From an uncultured Clostridia bacterium (GTDB lineage Bacteria; Bacillota; Clostridia; Christensenellales; UBA1242): a stretch of 17,912 nt of DNA. Under the pieces are notes generated by a model. That model did no database searches and was not told the origin of the DNA. It saw nothing but the letters and a program-made list of their open reading frames with translations. Position 1 is the first letter of the stretch; each line of letters begins with the position of its first letter. Positions 1-6,831 of this stretch are shown here, piece after piece. Made by a program: the position numbers and the translations under genes. Location: the NCBI GenBank assembly GCA_944372745.1, contig CALWAB010000033.1, positions 1-17,912 on the forward strand, in the 5' to 3' direction.

Positions 1-1203
1 ATACGAATTATTTAAGAATGCTGACCTAGTCCACATTCGTGAATTAGCTGCCCTATCATAACCATTTAACTGCCACAATCCATCTCTGCAATTACCGAAA
101 TCTGCAGCCAATATTGAATCGCTAGCAATAGTAGTAGATACAGCTCCTTGTGCATTAGTCACAAATGAAGTACCTCCAGCCACATCATAAGCGGTATCTG
201 TGCCTTCAATGTTCCCTGTACCGCAACCTGAATTTAGTACTTCAAAAGAACTTGGAAGCCACAATTTATCCGTATAGGCACTTCTTATTTGTAATGAAGT
301 TTCCCAAGCAGGACTTTCTACCCCTAAACCATCTAACCCATTACCAAAACAATAATAAGAGGCATTTGAAATATATCCGCTTGTTCCGTATGAATTAGAA
401 GTCAACTGATTTGAAGTCCCAGCGTTGTAATATCTATAATTAGGTGAACTTGAATAATAAGACTGCGAAGTTTGATATCGACTGCTCTGCCAAGCCCCTA
501 AGTTCAAATACATATCAGGGTCAGTTGGTAATCCCGAAGTTGCTGTTAAATCATCAGCACCATAAGAACTCAACTGATAAGGTGCGACTGTATAGGTATC
601 TAAACTACTATAAATGCCTTCTAAAGTATTATAAGTATTTAATAATGTCGTACGCAAAGTACTATTGGTATAATCTCCACCACTAGAAGAAAACCTAGCA
701 CTATTTATGTAAGGTGTGCACATATACAATGTAAGTACATCTTGCGTGCCACTAACTGAACGATATACTGCTTGCCAATACTGAGCAGTTAAATCATCCA
801 CATTATCCGTAGTAGTTGAAGTAGTACTAAAAAGTTTTACTACAACTTGGGCATTGCCACTTGTGTCATATCTTCCAAAATCTTCTGCATTGAGATAGAC
901 CACTTCATCTCCTGTAGGAACAGAAGTGCTACCCCATATTTTGCTATCGTTTATAATTGTCATCAATTCTGCTAAAACTTCAGTATTTACACCATTAGTC
1001 GTAAATAATGCATCACTACTTACCCCCCCCACCATAGTCGCTGGGGCATTATTAAAAAATACTCCTGTAGATACTCCACCTGCTTGCAATGTTTTTATAT
1101 CAATTTTCGCCATTAATATGCTAGCTATAAATATGAATCCCAATAATAATACGCTAATCATACTGCTATAAAAATTCTTTTTTAAGTTAATTGTATTGTT
1201 CAT
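1..1203 (-). CDS. Membrane-anchored surface protein with DUF6273-like region, partial (C-terminus beyond left edge)
   Basis: An uninterrupted reading frame runs from an ATG at 1203 to the left edge (401 codons seen, no stop). Residues 1-10 are short and basic, followed by one hydrophobic segment at about residues 14-31 that acts as a membrane anchor or uncleaved signal. The rest is Ser/Thr/Tyr/Asn-rich and looks extracellular. Near the visible end, WLPSSFEV and then RMWTRSAFLNNSY resemble the WLPS...WLRS pattern I associate with DUF6273 domains in Firmicute surface proteins; this is recognition from memory, not a search. ATG 1203 is preferred because GGAG/GAG lies just upstream; an in-frame ATG at 1218 would sit almost on the predicted transcription start. 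The gene follows the solute-binding-like gene by 159 bases but has its own promoter. Function is unknown, probably cell-surface. Confidence 0.72.
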   Translation of the reverse strand, partial: MNNTINLKKNFYSSMISVLLLGFIFIASILMAKIDIKTLQAGGVSTGVFFNNAPATMVGGVSSDALFTTNGVNTEVLAELMTIINDSKIWGSTSVPTGDEVVYLNAEDFGRYDTSGNAQVVVKLFSTTSTTTDNVDDLTAQYWQAVYRSVSGTQDVLTLYMCTPYINSARFSSSGGDYTNSTLRTTLLNTYNTLEGIYSSLDTYTVAPYQLSSYGADDLTATSGLPTDPDMYLNLGAWQSSRYQTSQSYYSSSPNYRYYNAGTSNQLTSNSYGTSGYISNASYYCFGNGLDGLGVESPAWETSLQIRSAYTDKLWLPSSFEVLNSGCGTGNIEGTDTAYDVAGGTSFVTNAQGAVSTTIASDSILAADFGNCRDGLWQLNGYDRAANSRMWTRSAFLNNSY

Positions 1204-1226
1204 TATCTCGCGCTCCATAATACTAA

Positions 1227-1255
1227 AATATAGCATATTTTAAAAAAATTTGCAA
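1227..1255 (-). promoter_or_regulatory. Promoter of the DUF6273-like gene
   Basis: On the minus strand a -35 TTGCAA (1250-1255) and a -10 TATATT (1227-1232) are separated by exactly 17 bases. The predicted start lies near 1220, leaving a leader of about 17 bases that contains the GGAG site. Confidence 0.6.
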
Positions 1256-1362
1256 ACAAATATAAATTTACAAATTTAATTTCTTGTATATGTTAATGCA
1301 CTATTTTCATTTTAATAATAGACAATTCATTTTAAAAATTGGCATAAATATCACATTGTATA

Positions 1363-2538
1363 TCAACTTAAAGCATTTATTGCAGAAGCATAAAGGTTAT
1401 CTTTTTCTTGTTGTGTTGCAAAGATAGATATACTCTCTAATGGCAAACTCAAAGTGTTTTCAAACAATTTGTAATCTTCATCTATATGAATTTTAATGCC
1501 GTTAGGTGAAAAAAGACCTATGTTTGCTAATTGCTTTTGGGTGATGTCACTTGTCATATACTCAATAAAACTTTCCGCTTGTGATTGATGTTCTACATTC
1601 AATATGCCCATATACTGCACTAAATCAGTAAATTTTCCTAGTGGTATATATTTGCATTCTTGCATACTGCCCATCGACACCCTATTCTTTACTCTATAGA
1701 AATCGCGTGCCGTTCCAAGCAAGACGGCGGATGAATTATTGACAAAAGACGAATATGCTTGATAAGGCGTCAAATTTGTTATGTCCGCAATCTTTGTCAA
1801 ATCACATTTAGTGGAAGTATTCTTCATCATTGCCACTTGTGAATAACTCCCATTTAATCCTGCTATGTAATTATAAGTACCTGCGTCATAGGAATATGCA
1901 GTATCACAACTCAAAGTAGTAAGCACTCGTGAATCAACTGATGAATTACCTATAAGACAATAGCCTGATAAATTCCAAGGTACTGCAAAAGTTTCCCCGT
2001 CTTTTTGTCCATACTTTAGTAAATCTTCACGACAATTTATAGAAATATTAAGCGGTTGTAGGAAATTAGCAAATGTTGTAGATATATGATGAGAAAATGA
2101 TATTATATCTGGCCTATCACCTGCATTTATTGCATTTTCGATTTCCTCTGGAAATAAAGTTTGCACAATAATGTAGACACTACTATTTTCTTTGTGATAA
2201 TTGACCGCCATTCTCTCTATAAAATCTGCTCTATTGCCACTGCCGCCTTCAAAACTATCAATATGCCACAATTTTATAAATACTGTATCATTGCTTGGCA
2301 TTGCTATATTATGGACACCTGCCTTTTCAAAGAAAAAAGGCGTTATAATGACAAAAATAGCAAATATAATGCAAAAAATCACACTTTTAGCGTTATTTTT
2401 TGACAATTTAACGCTAAATTTATTTTTTTTATTATTACTATTCACGGCATCATTGGAATCTTCAAATTCTATCACTTGAGCCACACCGTCAACAAAGCGT
2501 ATTTGTTTATTTGCCTTTTTCTTGTTCTTTTTATTCAT
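1363..2538 (-). CDS. Membrane-anchored extracellular solute-binding-like protein
   Basis: 391 residues. The first 50 are charged and Lys/Asn-rich with no signal peptide, so they are probably cytoplasmic. A single hydrophobic helix follows at about 52-70, and about 320 residues outside the membrane. That part has features of family 1 sugar-type binding proteins: a first strand VFIKLWHID, a helix with DFIERMAVNYHKENS, then RPDIISFSHH, a Trp/Pro segment FAVPWNLSGY, and a C-terminal ESFIEYMTSDITQKQL helix followed by GLFSPNG. No lipobox Cys is present, which is unusual for Gram-positive binding proteins, and no ABC permease or ATPase is visible in the window. It may therefore be a sensor or orphan binding protein. 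TATAAT sits at 2544-2549, so the predicted transcript starts almost at the ATG and there is no ribosome binding site. Fold assignment is moderate, substrate unknown. Confidence 0.7.
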   Translation of the reverse strand: MNKKNKKKANKQIRFVDGVAQVIEFEDSNDAVNSNNKKNKFSVKLSKNNAKSVIFCIIFAIFVIITPFFFEKAGVHNIAMPSNDTVFIKLWHIDSFEGGSGNRADFIERMAVNYHKENSSVYIIVQTLFPEEIENAINAGDRPDIISFSHHISTTFANFLQPLNISINCREDLLKYGQKDGETFAVPWNLSGYCLIGNSSVDSRVLTTLSCDTAYSYDAGTYNYIAGLNGSYSQVAMMKNTSTKCDLTKIADITNLTPYQAYSSFVNNSSAVLLGTARDFYRVKNRVSMGSMQECKYIPLGKFTDLVQYMGILNVEHQSQAESFIEYMTSDITQKQLANIGLFSPNGIKIHIDEDYKLFENTLSLPLESISIFATQQEKDNLYASAINALS

Positions 2539-2606
2539 AGTCTATTATATGCTTGTTCATTCTAAAGTATGTGCTTGTATCTTGGGTAATTTCATCCCCT
2601 AATATA

Positions 2607-2630
2607 GTACTAAATACATATATTTAGTAC
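2607..2630. repeat. Perfect 10-bp inverted repeat in the uvrC/binding-protein gap
   Basis: GTACTAAATA (2607-2616) and TATTTAGTAC (2621-2630) are exact reverse complements around the loop CATA. It lies upstream of the binding-protein gene and downstream of the uvrC terminator. It could be an operator or a structural relic; GTACTAAA recurs at 2639 and also occurs inside the structured elements at 6284 and 11253. Confidence 0.5.
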
Positions 2631-2741
2631 ATAACAAGGTACTAAAATAATATTTGGTTTTGGGGGCAAGTATCTTTAAATGTGATATACTTTATACAAA
2701 CAGTGACAACTAGTGTTATACAAGTTAACTCACTACAAGGC

Positions 2742-2775
2742 TAAAAAAATATGACTTTGTGTTTCCACACAAAGT
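2742..2775 (-). terminator. Intrinsic terminator of uvrC
   Basis: On the minus strand, ACTTTGTGT and ACACAAAGT form a perfect 9-bp stem with a four-base loop (2754-2775), followed by CATATTTTTTT. It begins about 20 bases after the uvrC stop codon. Confidence 0.85.
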
Positions 2776-2794
2776 TATATCGTTAAAAAAATAT

Positions 2795-4603
2795 TTATTT
2801 GTGATATGCGTCATAAATGGCTTGGGCTTGGTCTTTTCTTACCACTTGTTGCAGTTCTTCAATAGATGCCTTCGCTATATTGTCTAAACTCTTAAAATGC
2901 AACATCAAGGCTCTTGCCGTTTTAGCCCCTATTTTGTCAATATTTTGTAATACACTTGTTATCTTTTGTCGTCTATTTCTATGGAATGTAATTGCGAATC
3001 TATGGCTTTCATCACGCACTCTTTGAAGCAGTCTAAGACCAAAACTAGACCTATCTAATATTATAGGCTCCGACTCGTCTACCTTAAATACTTCTTCTTC
3101 TTTTTTTGCAAGACCAATCATTTCTACATCATACCCTTGCTCAAGCATTGCCTCTCGTGCTGACGATAACTGCCCTTTACCACCATCTATGACTATTAAA
3201 TCTGGCAAATTATTGAAACTTTCGTCATTTGTAGTTGTCACATTCTCAAATCTACGCTTCAATGTTTCAAGCATTGATGCGAAATCGTTTGAGCCTTCTA
3301 CAGTCTTAATGATAAATTTCCTATAAAGATTTTTGCGTGGCGTGCCGTCTATAAACACGACCATACTAGCTACTTTGTTTGTTCCGCTAATATTAGATAT
3401 ATCGTATCCTTCTATTTTATGTGGCATTTTCTTCAAATGCAGTTTTTCTTTTAATTGCTCACACGCTCCCAAAGTAAAATCCCTTTCATACTTGTCTTTA
3501 TCGACTTGCTTCTCAAGGTGTTCAAAAGCATTTTGCCAATTATTTTTCAATATTTGAGCCTTAACTCCAATATGTGGAGCAGTAACTAAAACTTTATGTC
3601 CACTAAATTTTTCTAACCAATCTCTTAATAAATTCAAATCTTCATATTCTAAAGGTACAAGAATTTCATTCGGCACAAGTCCATTCATAGAATAATACTG
3701 CACAGCAAAATTAGTAATTGCTTCACTTAAAGTTAGATTGCTATCAAATATAGTATGTGTTTCGCACCCCACCATTTTACCGCCACGCACAACCGAAATG
3801 GCTATCGCAGAATATTCACCATTTGTCACAAAACTCAATGCGTCAAATTCTTCTTCCCTATTCAACTGCATTATGACTTTACTTTTCAATTTCTCCACCA
3901 TTTTTAAGCGGTCTCGATAGATAATTGCTGATTCAAACTGTTCCATTTCACTTGCTTTATACATCTTTTTCGTCAAAATTTCTTCAACTTGGCTGTCCTT
4001 TCCTTTAAGAAAATCTATACAATCATCTACCACTTTGTGATACTCTTCTGGTGTCACTCTGCGGGTACAAGGTGCTAAACACAGCCCCATAGAATAGTTT
4101 AAACATTCTCTTTTTTGTTTGCGTTTTAAATTAAATTTGCATTGCCTCAAAGGAAATGCTTGATGAATTATTTTTAATAATTCACTCGCCTTAATCCCTG
4201 CAAAGTATGGGCCAAAGTATTTTGCGCCGTCTTTCTTTACTCGTCTAACAATTTCAACACTTGGGTATTCGTCTTTGTAATTTATCTTTATATATGGATA
4301 TGCTTTGCCGTCTTTGAGCAATATATTATAAAAAGGTTGATGCTTTTTTATCAAGGTACTTTCAAGTGCTAAGGCGTCCAATTCACTTGGTGTCAAAATA
4401 TAATCAAAGTCATAAATATTTTGCACAAGTGCTGTCGTCTTGACGGTCTTTTCTGTATTGAGAAAATAAGAACTGACACGCCTTTTTAGATTCTTAGCCT
4501 TACCCACATATATAATATGTCCATCTATATCTTTCATCAAATATACGCCACTTGTTGTGGGTAATTTGTGTAATTTTTCTTTTATTCGCTCTAATGTTGT
4601 CAT
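2795..4603 (-). CDS. uvrC: Excinuclease ABC subunit C
   Basis: UvrC makes both incisions flanking a DNA lesion after UvrA/UvrB recognition. Numbered from ATG 4603 (602 residues, normal length). The GIY-YIG nuclease is at about 10-95, with GVYLMKD (19-25) and IYVGKAKNLKRR (31-42). Cysteines 155, 167, 175 and 179 match the iron-sulfur ligands known in E. coli UvrC. The UVR/UvrB-binding helix pair is at about 208-239. The RNase H-like second nuclease shows YDISN (D401), IDGGKGQ (D473) and DESH (H534). A helix-hairpin-helix region occupies about 550-602. The frame stays open upstream to TTG 4678, but ATG 4603 is where family alignments begin (MTTLERIKEKL). A TTGATA-17-TATAAT promoter ends just before that ATG, so translation appears leaderless. 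The gene is monocistronic, with its own promoter and terminator. Confidence 0.97.
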   Translation of the reverse strand: MTTLERIKEKLHKLPTTSGVYLMKDIDGHIIYVGKAKNLKRRVSSYFLNTEKTVKTTALVQNIYDFDYILTPSELDALALESTLIKKHQPFYNILLKDGKAYPYIKINYKDEYPSVEIVRRVKKDGAKYFGPYFAGIKASELLKIIHQAFPLRQCKFNLKRKQKRECLNYSMGLCLAPCTRRVTPEEYHKVVDDCIDFLKGKDSQVEEILTKKMYKASEMEQFESAIIYRDRLKMVEKLKSKVIMQLNREEEFDALSFVTNGEYSAIAISVVRGGKMVGCETHTIFDSNLTLSEAITNFAVQYYSMNGLVPNEILVPLEYEDLNLLRDWLEKFSGHKVLVTAPHIGVKAQILKNNWQNAFEHLEKQVDKDKYERDFTLGACEQLKEKLHLKKMPHKIEGYDISNISGTNKVASMVVFIDGTPRKNLYRKFIIKTVEGSNDFASMLETLKRRFENVTTTNDESFNNLPDLIVIDGGKGQLSSAREAMLEQGYDVEMIGLAKKEEEVFKVDESEPIILDRSSFGLRLLQRVRDESHRFAITFHRNRRQKITSVLQNIDKIGAKTARALMLHFKSLDNIAKASIEELQQVVRKDQAQAIYDAYHK

Positions 4604-4609
4604 AAAATT

Positions 4610-4638
4610 ATTATACCACATATTTACTTTTTTATCAA
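4610..4638 (-). promoter_or_regulatory. uvrC promoter, placing transcription start at the start codon
   Basis: Minus-strand -35 TTGATA (4633-4638), a 17-base spacer, and consensus -10 TATAAT (4610-4615). The -10 ends 6 bases before the A of ATG 4603, so the expected start of transcription coincides with the start codon. No ribosome binding site fits between them. This also argues against upstream starts, because those would lie within the promoter. Confidence 0.75.
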
Positions 4639-4834
4639 GAAGTAGATACGAAGACAAACCAACCCAGATTACTTGCAAGTACTAGCCCACAGCAGTGGTC
4701 ATTGGATGAGTACTTAATCAAGTTTTAAGAAGTTATTTACATATACTTTGCGCTAAGCACAAAGACGAACAATTAAAATTTTTAGCACTAACATTCAACA
4801 ATAAATGCATACAGTAATTTCCAAAAAAATGAAC

Positions 4835-4860
4835 AAAAAAGTCCGCATATAAAGCAGACT
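4835..4860 (-). terminator. Terminator of the repeat lipoprotein gene
   Basis: On the minus strand AGTCTGC and GCGGACT pair (one G-T wobble) around a 7-base loop, followed by a T-run (plus-strand A-run 4835-4840). It lies 13 bases after the stop codon. Confidence 0.85.
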
Positions 4861-4872
4861 CAACATAAACAT

Positions 4873-6186
4873 TTATTCAGTTGCGAGAGTTACCTCTATT
4901 GCTGTTTCTGGTGAAGCAAAGAATCTGTCTGTTTCAGCCAATCTAATGTAGACTGTATGCACTGAACCTGGTGTCAAATCAGTAAATTCTCTTGTTGCTC
5001 CCCACTCGCCATTATCTAATTTGTATTCTGCTCCTGCAATAGGATTGATAGTGATAGAAGTTGTGGTCTTAACTATAGATACTTCATCTCTCCAAATCGC
5101 TTCCTGTTCACCTTTTGTAGTAGTGAAAGTATAAGATACTGGGTCTGATGCGTATACTGTATCTGTTTCTTTATAGCGTACAAAAATTGTATATTCTGTG
5201 ACAGGGGCTAAATTGCTGAATGTTAAACTATCTTGCCAAGTACCATTCTCGCCTAACTTATATTCTGCCCCCTCTATCGCATTGAGCGTAATGCTAGTGC
5301 CTGTAATATTGCTTGTAGTAAGTTCTGGTAATACTTGTTCATTTTCAAACTTTTGCATAACAATAGTTTTTGTTGTAGCAGCTGACGGATTCATAGTATC
5401 AGTTTCTTTCCTACGAATTGAAACATCATAGGTAGCACCTGCTGTCATATCTGTAAACACATTAGAATCTTGCCAAGTATCCCCGCCGTCAATACTATAT
5501 TCAGCACCTTCTATTGGTGAAATAGTAATTTGCGTAGGTGAATCAAATGTTATTTGAAGTTCGCTTTCACTGATAGCAGATTGAATACCTTTAGAAGTAG
5601 TTATTTGAACAGTTGTCACTTCAGATGCGTAAGTAGCATCGGTTTCTTTATAACGAACAGAAATTGAATATGTTCTTCCTGCACCTAAACCGCCAAATGT
5701 ATTGCTATCTTGCCAAACACCATCACCAATTTTATATTCTGCACCACTTAGTGATGTTATTGTAATTGAATTTGAAGAAGTTGTATATAAAACTTCTTGT
5801 TCAGTAGGTGCTTGTACATTTCGCTTCAAAACAGTTATGTTCTGTGTAGCAGTCTTGCCACCATAACTAAATGTAACAACCGTATCTTCAATCGTCAAAG
5901 GTTTTTTATATTTATCGTATGTGTAACCATCATTGTTAGCATCATTATTATCAGCAAAAATGACAGATTCTTTTGTACCGTCTCCAAGTTCAACAGTCAA
6001 TATCATCCCGCGTGAATCAAAATATTCCCCCACATAATATGTCGTTTTTGTAGGCTGTGTCGTAACTTGTAGGCTTTCCACTTTCTTCCCCCCACACGCT
6101 GCAAAAAGTACTACTGTCGCCACAATCAACATTGCCACAGCAATATAAGATATGATACTCTTTGTTTTAATAGATTGCATTTTCAT
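4873..6186 (-). CDS. Surface lipoprotein with Big_3-like domain and four 79-residue repeats
   Basis: 437 residues. A lipoprotein signal peptide with lipobox LFAAC puts the lipidated Cys at 31. Residues about 36-120 resemble a bacterial Ig-like Big_3 domain (VTTQPTKTTYYVGEYFDSRG...LGDGTKESV). Four tandem fibronectin/Ig-like repeats follow; their GAEY motifs start at residues 148, 227, 306 and 385, an exact 79-residue period. Each repeat carries GAEY-x-(W)QD-(S)-xFxxL-x-G-x-Y-x-RxKETDxxxAS-like signatures. Similar repeats are common in Firmicute surface proteins and suggest a spacer or adhesive stalk; no catalytic domain is visible. A ribosome binding site TAGGAG lies 4 bases before ATG 6186. 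It is monocistronic, with promoter at 6210-6238 and terminator at 4835-4860. The target and partner are unknown. Confidence 0.88.
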   Translation of the reverse strand: MKMQSIKTKSIISYIAVAMLIVATVVLFAACGGKKVESLQVTTQPTKTTYYVGEYFDSRGMILTVELGDGTKESVIFADNNDANNDGYTYDKYKKPLTIEDTVVTFSYGGKTATQNITVLKRNVQAPTEQEVLYTTSSNSITITSLSGAEYKIGDGVWQDSNTFGGLGAGRTYSISVRYKETDATYASEVTTVQITTSKGIQSAISESELQITFDSPTQITISPIEGAEYSIDGGDTWQDSNVFTDMTAGATYDVSIRRKETDTMNPSAATTKTIVMQKFENEQVLPELTTSNITGTSITLNAIEGAEYKLGENGTWQDSLTFSNLAPVTEYTIFVRYKETDTVYASDPVSYTFTTTKGEQEAIWRDEVSIVKTTTSITINPIAGAEYKLDNGEWGATREFTDLTPGSVHTVYIRLAETDRFFASPETAIEVTLATE

Positions 6187-6209
6187 TTTCTCCTAATTTA
6201 GTATACATT

Positions 6210-6238
6210 AGTATACCAAAAATTATTGGAAAATACAA
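6210..6238 (-). promoter_or_regulatory. Promoter of the repeat lipoprotein gene
   Basis: Minus-strand -35 TTGTAT (6233-6238), a 17-base spacer, and -10 TATACT (6210-6215). A second TATACT lies 10 bases further downstream. The structured element copy 1 and its left flanking hairpin begin only about 24 bases upstream of the -35. Confidence 0.6.
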
Positions 6239-6243
6239 ATGTT

Positions 6244-6282
6244 TTTAAAATAATATTAAAAGCCTATGGATATTCCATAGGC
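6244..6282 (-). terminator. Terminator hairpin duplicated by element copy 1 (left, intact copy)
   Basis: GCCTATGGA (6262-6270) and TCCATAGGC (6274-6282) are a perfect 9-bp inverted repeat around TAT. On the minus strand it is followed by TTTTAATATTATTTT, a fair intrinsic terminator. Without the inserted element it would lie 5 bases after the stop codon of the small gene at 6605-6781, so I infer it was that gene's terminator. Confidence 0.65.
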
Positions 6283-6283
6283 G
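6266..6283. repeat. Left 18-base direct repeat flanking element copy 1
   Basis: ATGGATATTCCATAGGCG here is identical to 6583-6600. The pair brackets the element exactly, as a target-site duplication would. The repeat covers the loop and most of both arms of the terminator hairpin. Confidence 0.8.
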
Positions 6284-6582
6284 CAGACTGTAGACAAAAG
6301 GAATTTCTAGGGGATTTCCCATCCCCTAGAACGCTAGTGCAAGGGCACTCGCCCTTGACCTGTGGTCTTGGTAGTGGTACTAGCCAGCACCAGTACTAAA
6401 AAACATAAAAATAATATTTTGTGCTTTAACAAGCACAATATAATTTATTTAATACTTAAGTTGTGTCTAGGTGTCCACACAAAGCCCCACGGCAGTGTGC
6501 CATCACACCTTTTTGCTATCGCTTTGAGTTTAATTTAATTTTATTAATTTTTCTACTAGTAGTTTATCTACAACCTGAGATA
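6284..6582 (+). mobile_element. Structured non-coding repeat element, copy 1 (about 299 bases)
   Basis: This copy is non-coding and related to 11253-11545 along its whole length. Terminal inverted repeats: CAGACTGTAGACAAA (6284-6298) against TTTATCTACAACCTG (6563-6577). Internal hairpins: H1 TTCTAGGGGAT/ATCCCCTAGAA (6305-6331, 11 bp); H2 CAAGGGC/GCCCTTG (6340-6357); H3 TTGTGCTT/AAGCACAA (6419-6438); H4 GTGTG/CACAC (6495-6508), followed by CTTTTTGCTATC. Conserved single-stranded blocks include TTGACCTGTGGTCTTGG (6355-6371), ACTAGCCA, AGTACTAAA and TTTGAGTTTAATTTAATTTT (6523-6542). It is flanked by 18-base direct repeats. No open frame, transposase or reverse transcriptase is present. Most likely a non-autonomous mobile element; it might also be a structured RNA. 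The strand given is only that of the shared reference orientation. Confidence 0.65.
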
Positions 6583-6600
6583 ATGGATATTCCATAGGCG
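6583..6600. repeat. Right 18-base direct repeat flanking element copy 1
   Basis: Identical to 6266-6283. Here one arm of the hairpin is truncated: the plus-strand sequence before it is GAGATA, not GCCT, so only a 5-bp stem remains next to the small gene's stop codon. Confidence 0.8.
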
Positions 6601-6604
6601 ATTT

Positions 6605-6781
6605 TTACACGAAATTGTTATTCCAATTCCTATTGCGACAAGTAGTGCCATTGATTCCATAAGCCCCCAATGCCAACAATAACAATAAAATAAAATTGGT
6701 GTTTGTAAATAAATCTATATTATTATTGCTTACAAAAATTGATAAAAACAATGCTAACAATATCAAAAGTTGATAATCCAT
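6605..6781 (-). CDS. Small hydrophobic protein, 58 residues
   Basis: The frame ATG 6781 to TAA 6605 encodes a protein starting MDYQLLILLALFLSIFV, with a second hydrophobic stretch FILLLLLALGAYGI (about 30-43) and a polar Asn/Arg-rich tail ending WNNNFV. It looks like a small protein with two membrane-associating segments separated by SNNNIDLFTNTN. A very strong ribosome binding site, GGAGGG, lies 5 bases before the ATG, and a TTCACA-18-TATATA promoter is at 6802-6831. That combination makes it a real gene despite its size. Small Leu/Asn-rich hydrophobic proteins are common in Clostridia, often of unknown or spore-related role; I do not assign a function. Element copy 1 has inserted into the terminator hairpin right after its stop codon. 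Confidence 0.75.
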   Translation of the reverse strand: MDYQLLILLALFLSIFVSNNNIDLFTNTNFILLLLLALGAYGINGTTCRNRNWNNNFV

Positions 6782-6801
6782 ACTGCCCTCCGCTTTTAAA
6801 G

Positions 6802-6831
6802 TATATATGCAGAATGATAATCTTTTGTGAA
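6802..6831 (-). promoter_or_regulatory. Promoter of the small hydrophobic protein gene
   Basis: Minus-strand -35 TTCACA (6826-6831) and -10 TATATA (6802-6807), spaced by 18 bases. It predicts a leader of roughly 14 bases that includes the GGAGGG site. Confidence 0.45.

Noticed and set aside
926..1171. Plus-strand reading frame over the left-edge gene
   Set aside because: The minus strand is open over the full 1203 bases with a promoter, start signal and anchor helix; this frame is its shadow.
6284..6582. Group IIC intron, because terminator hairpins are its known target
   Set aside because: No reverse transcriptase, no recognisable domain V or intron ends, length only about 299 bases, and target duplications are present, which such introns do not make.
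6284..6582. IS200/IS605-type or omega-RNA element
   Set aside because: Those insert without target duplication and lack inverted terminal repeats; here both are seen.
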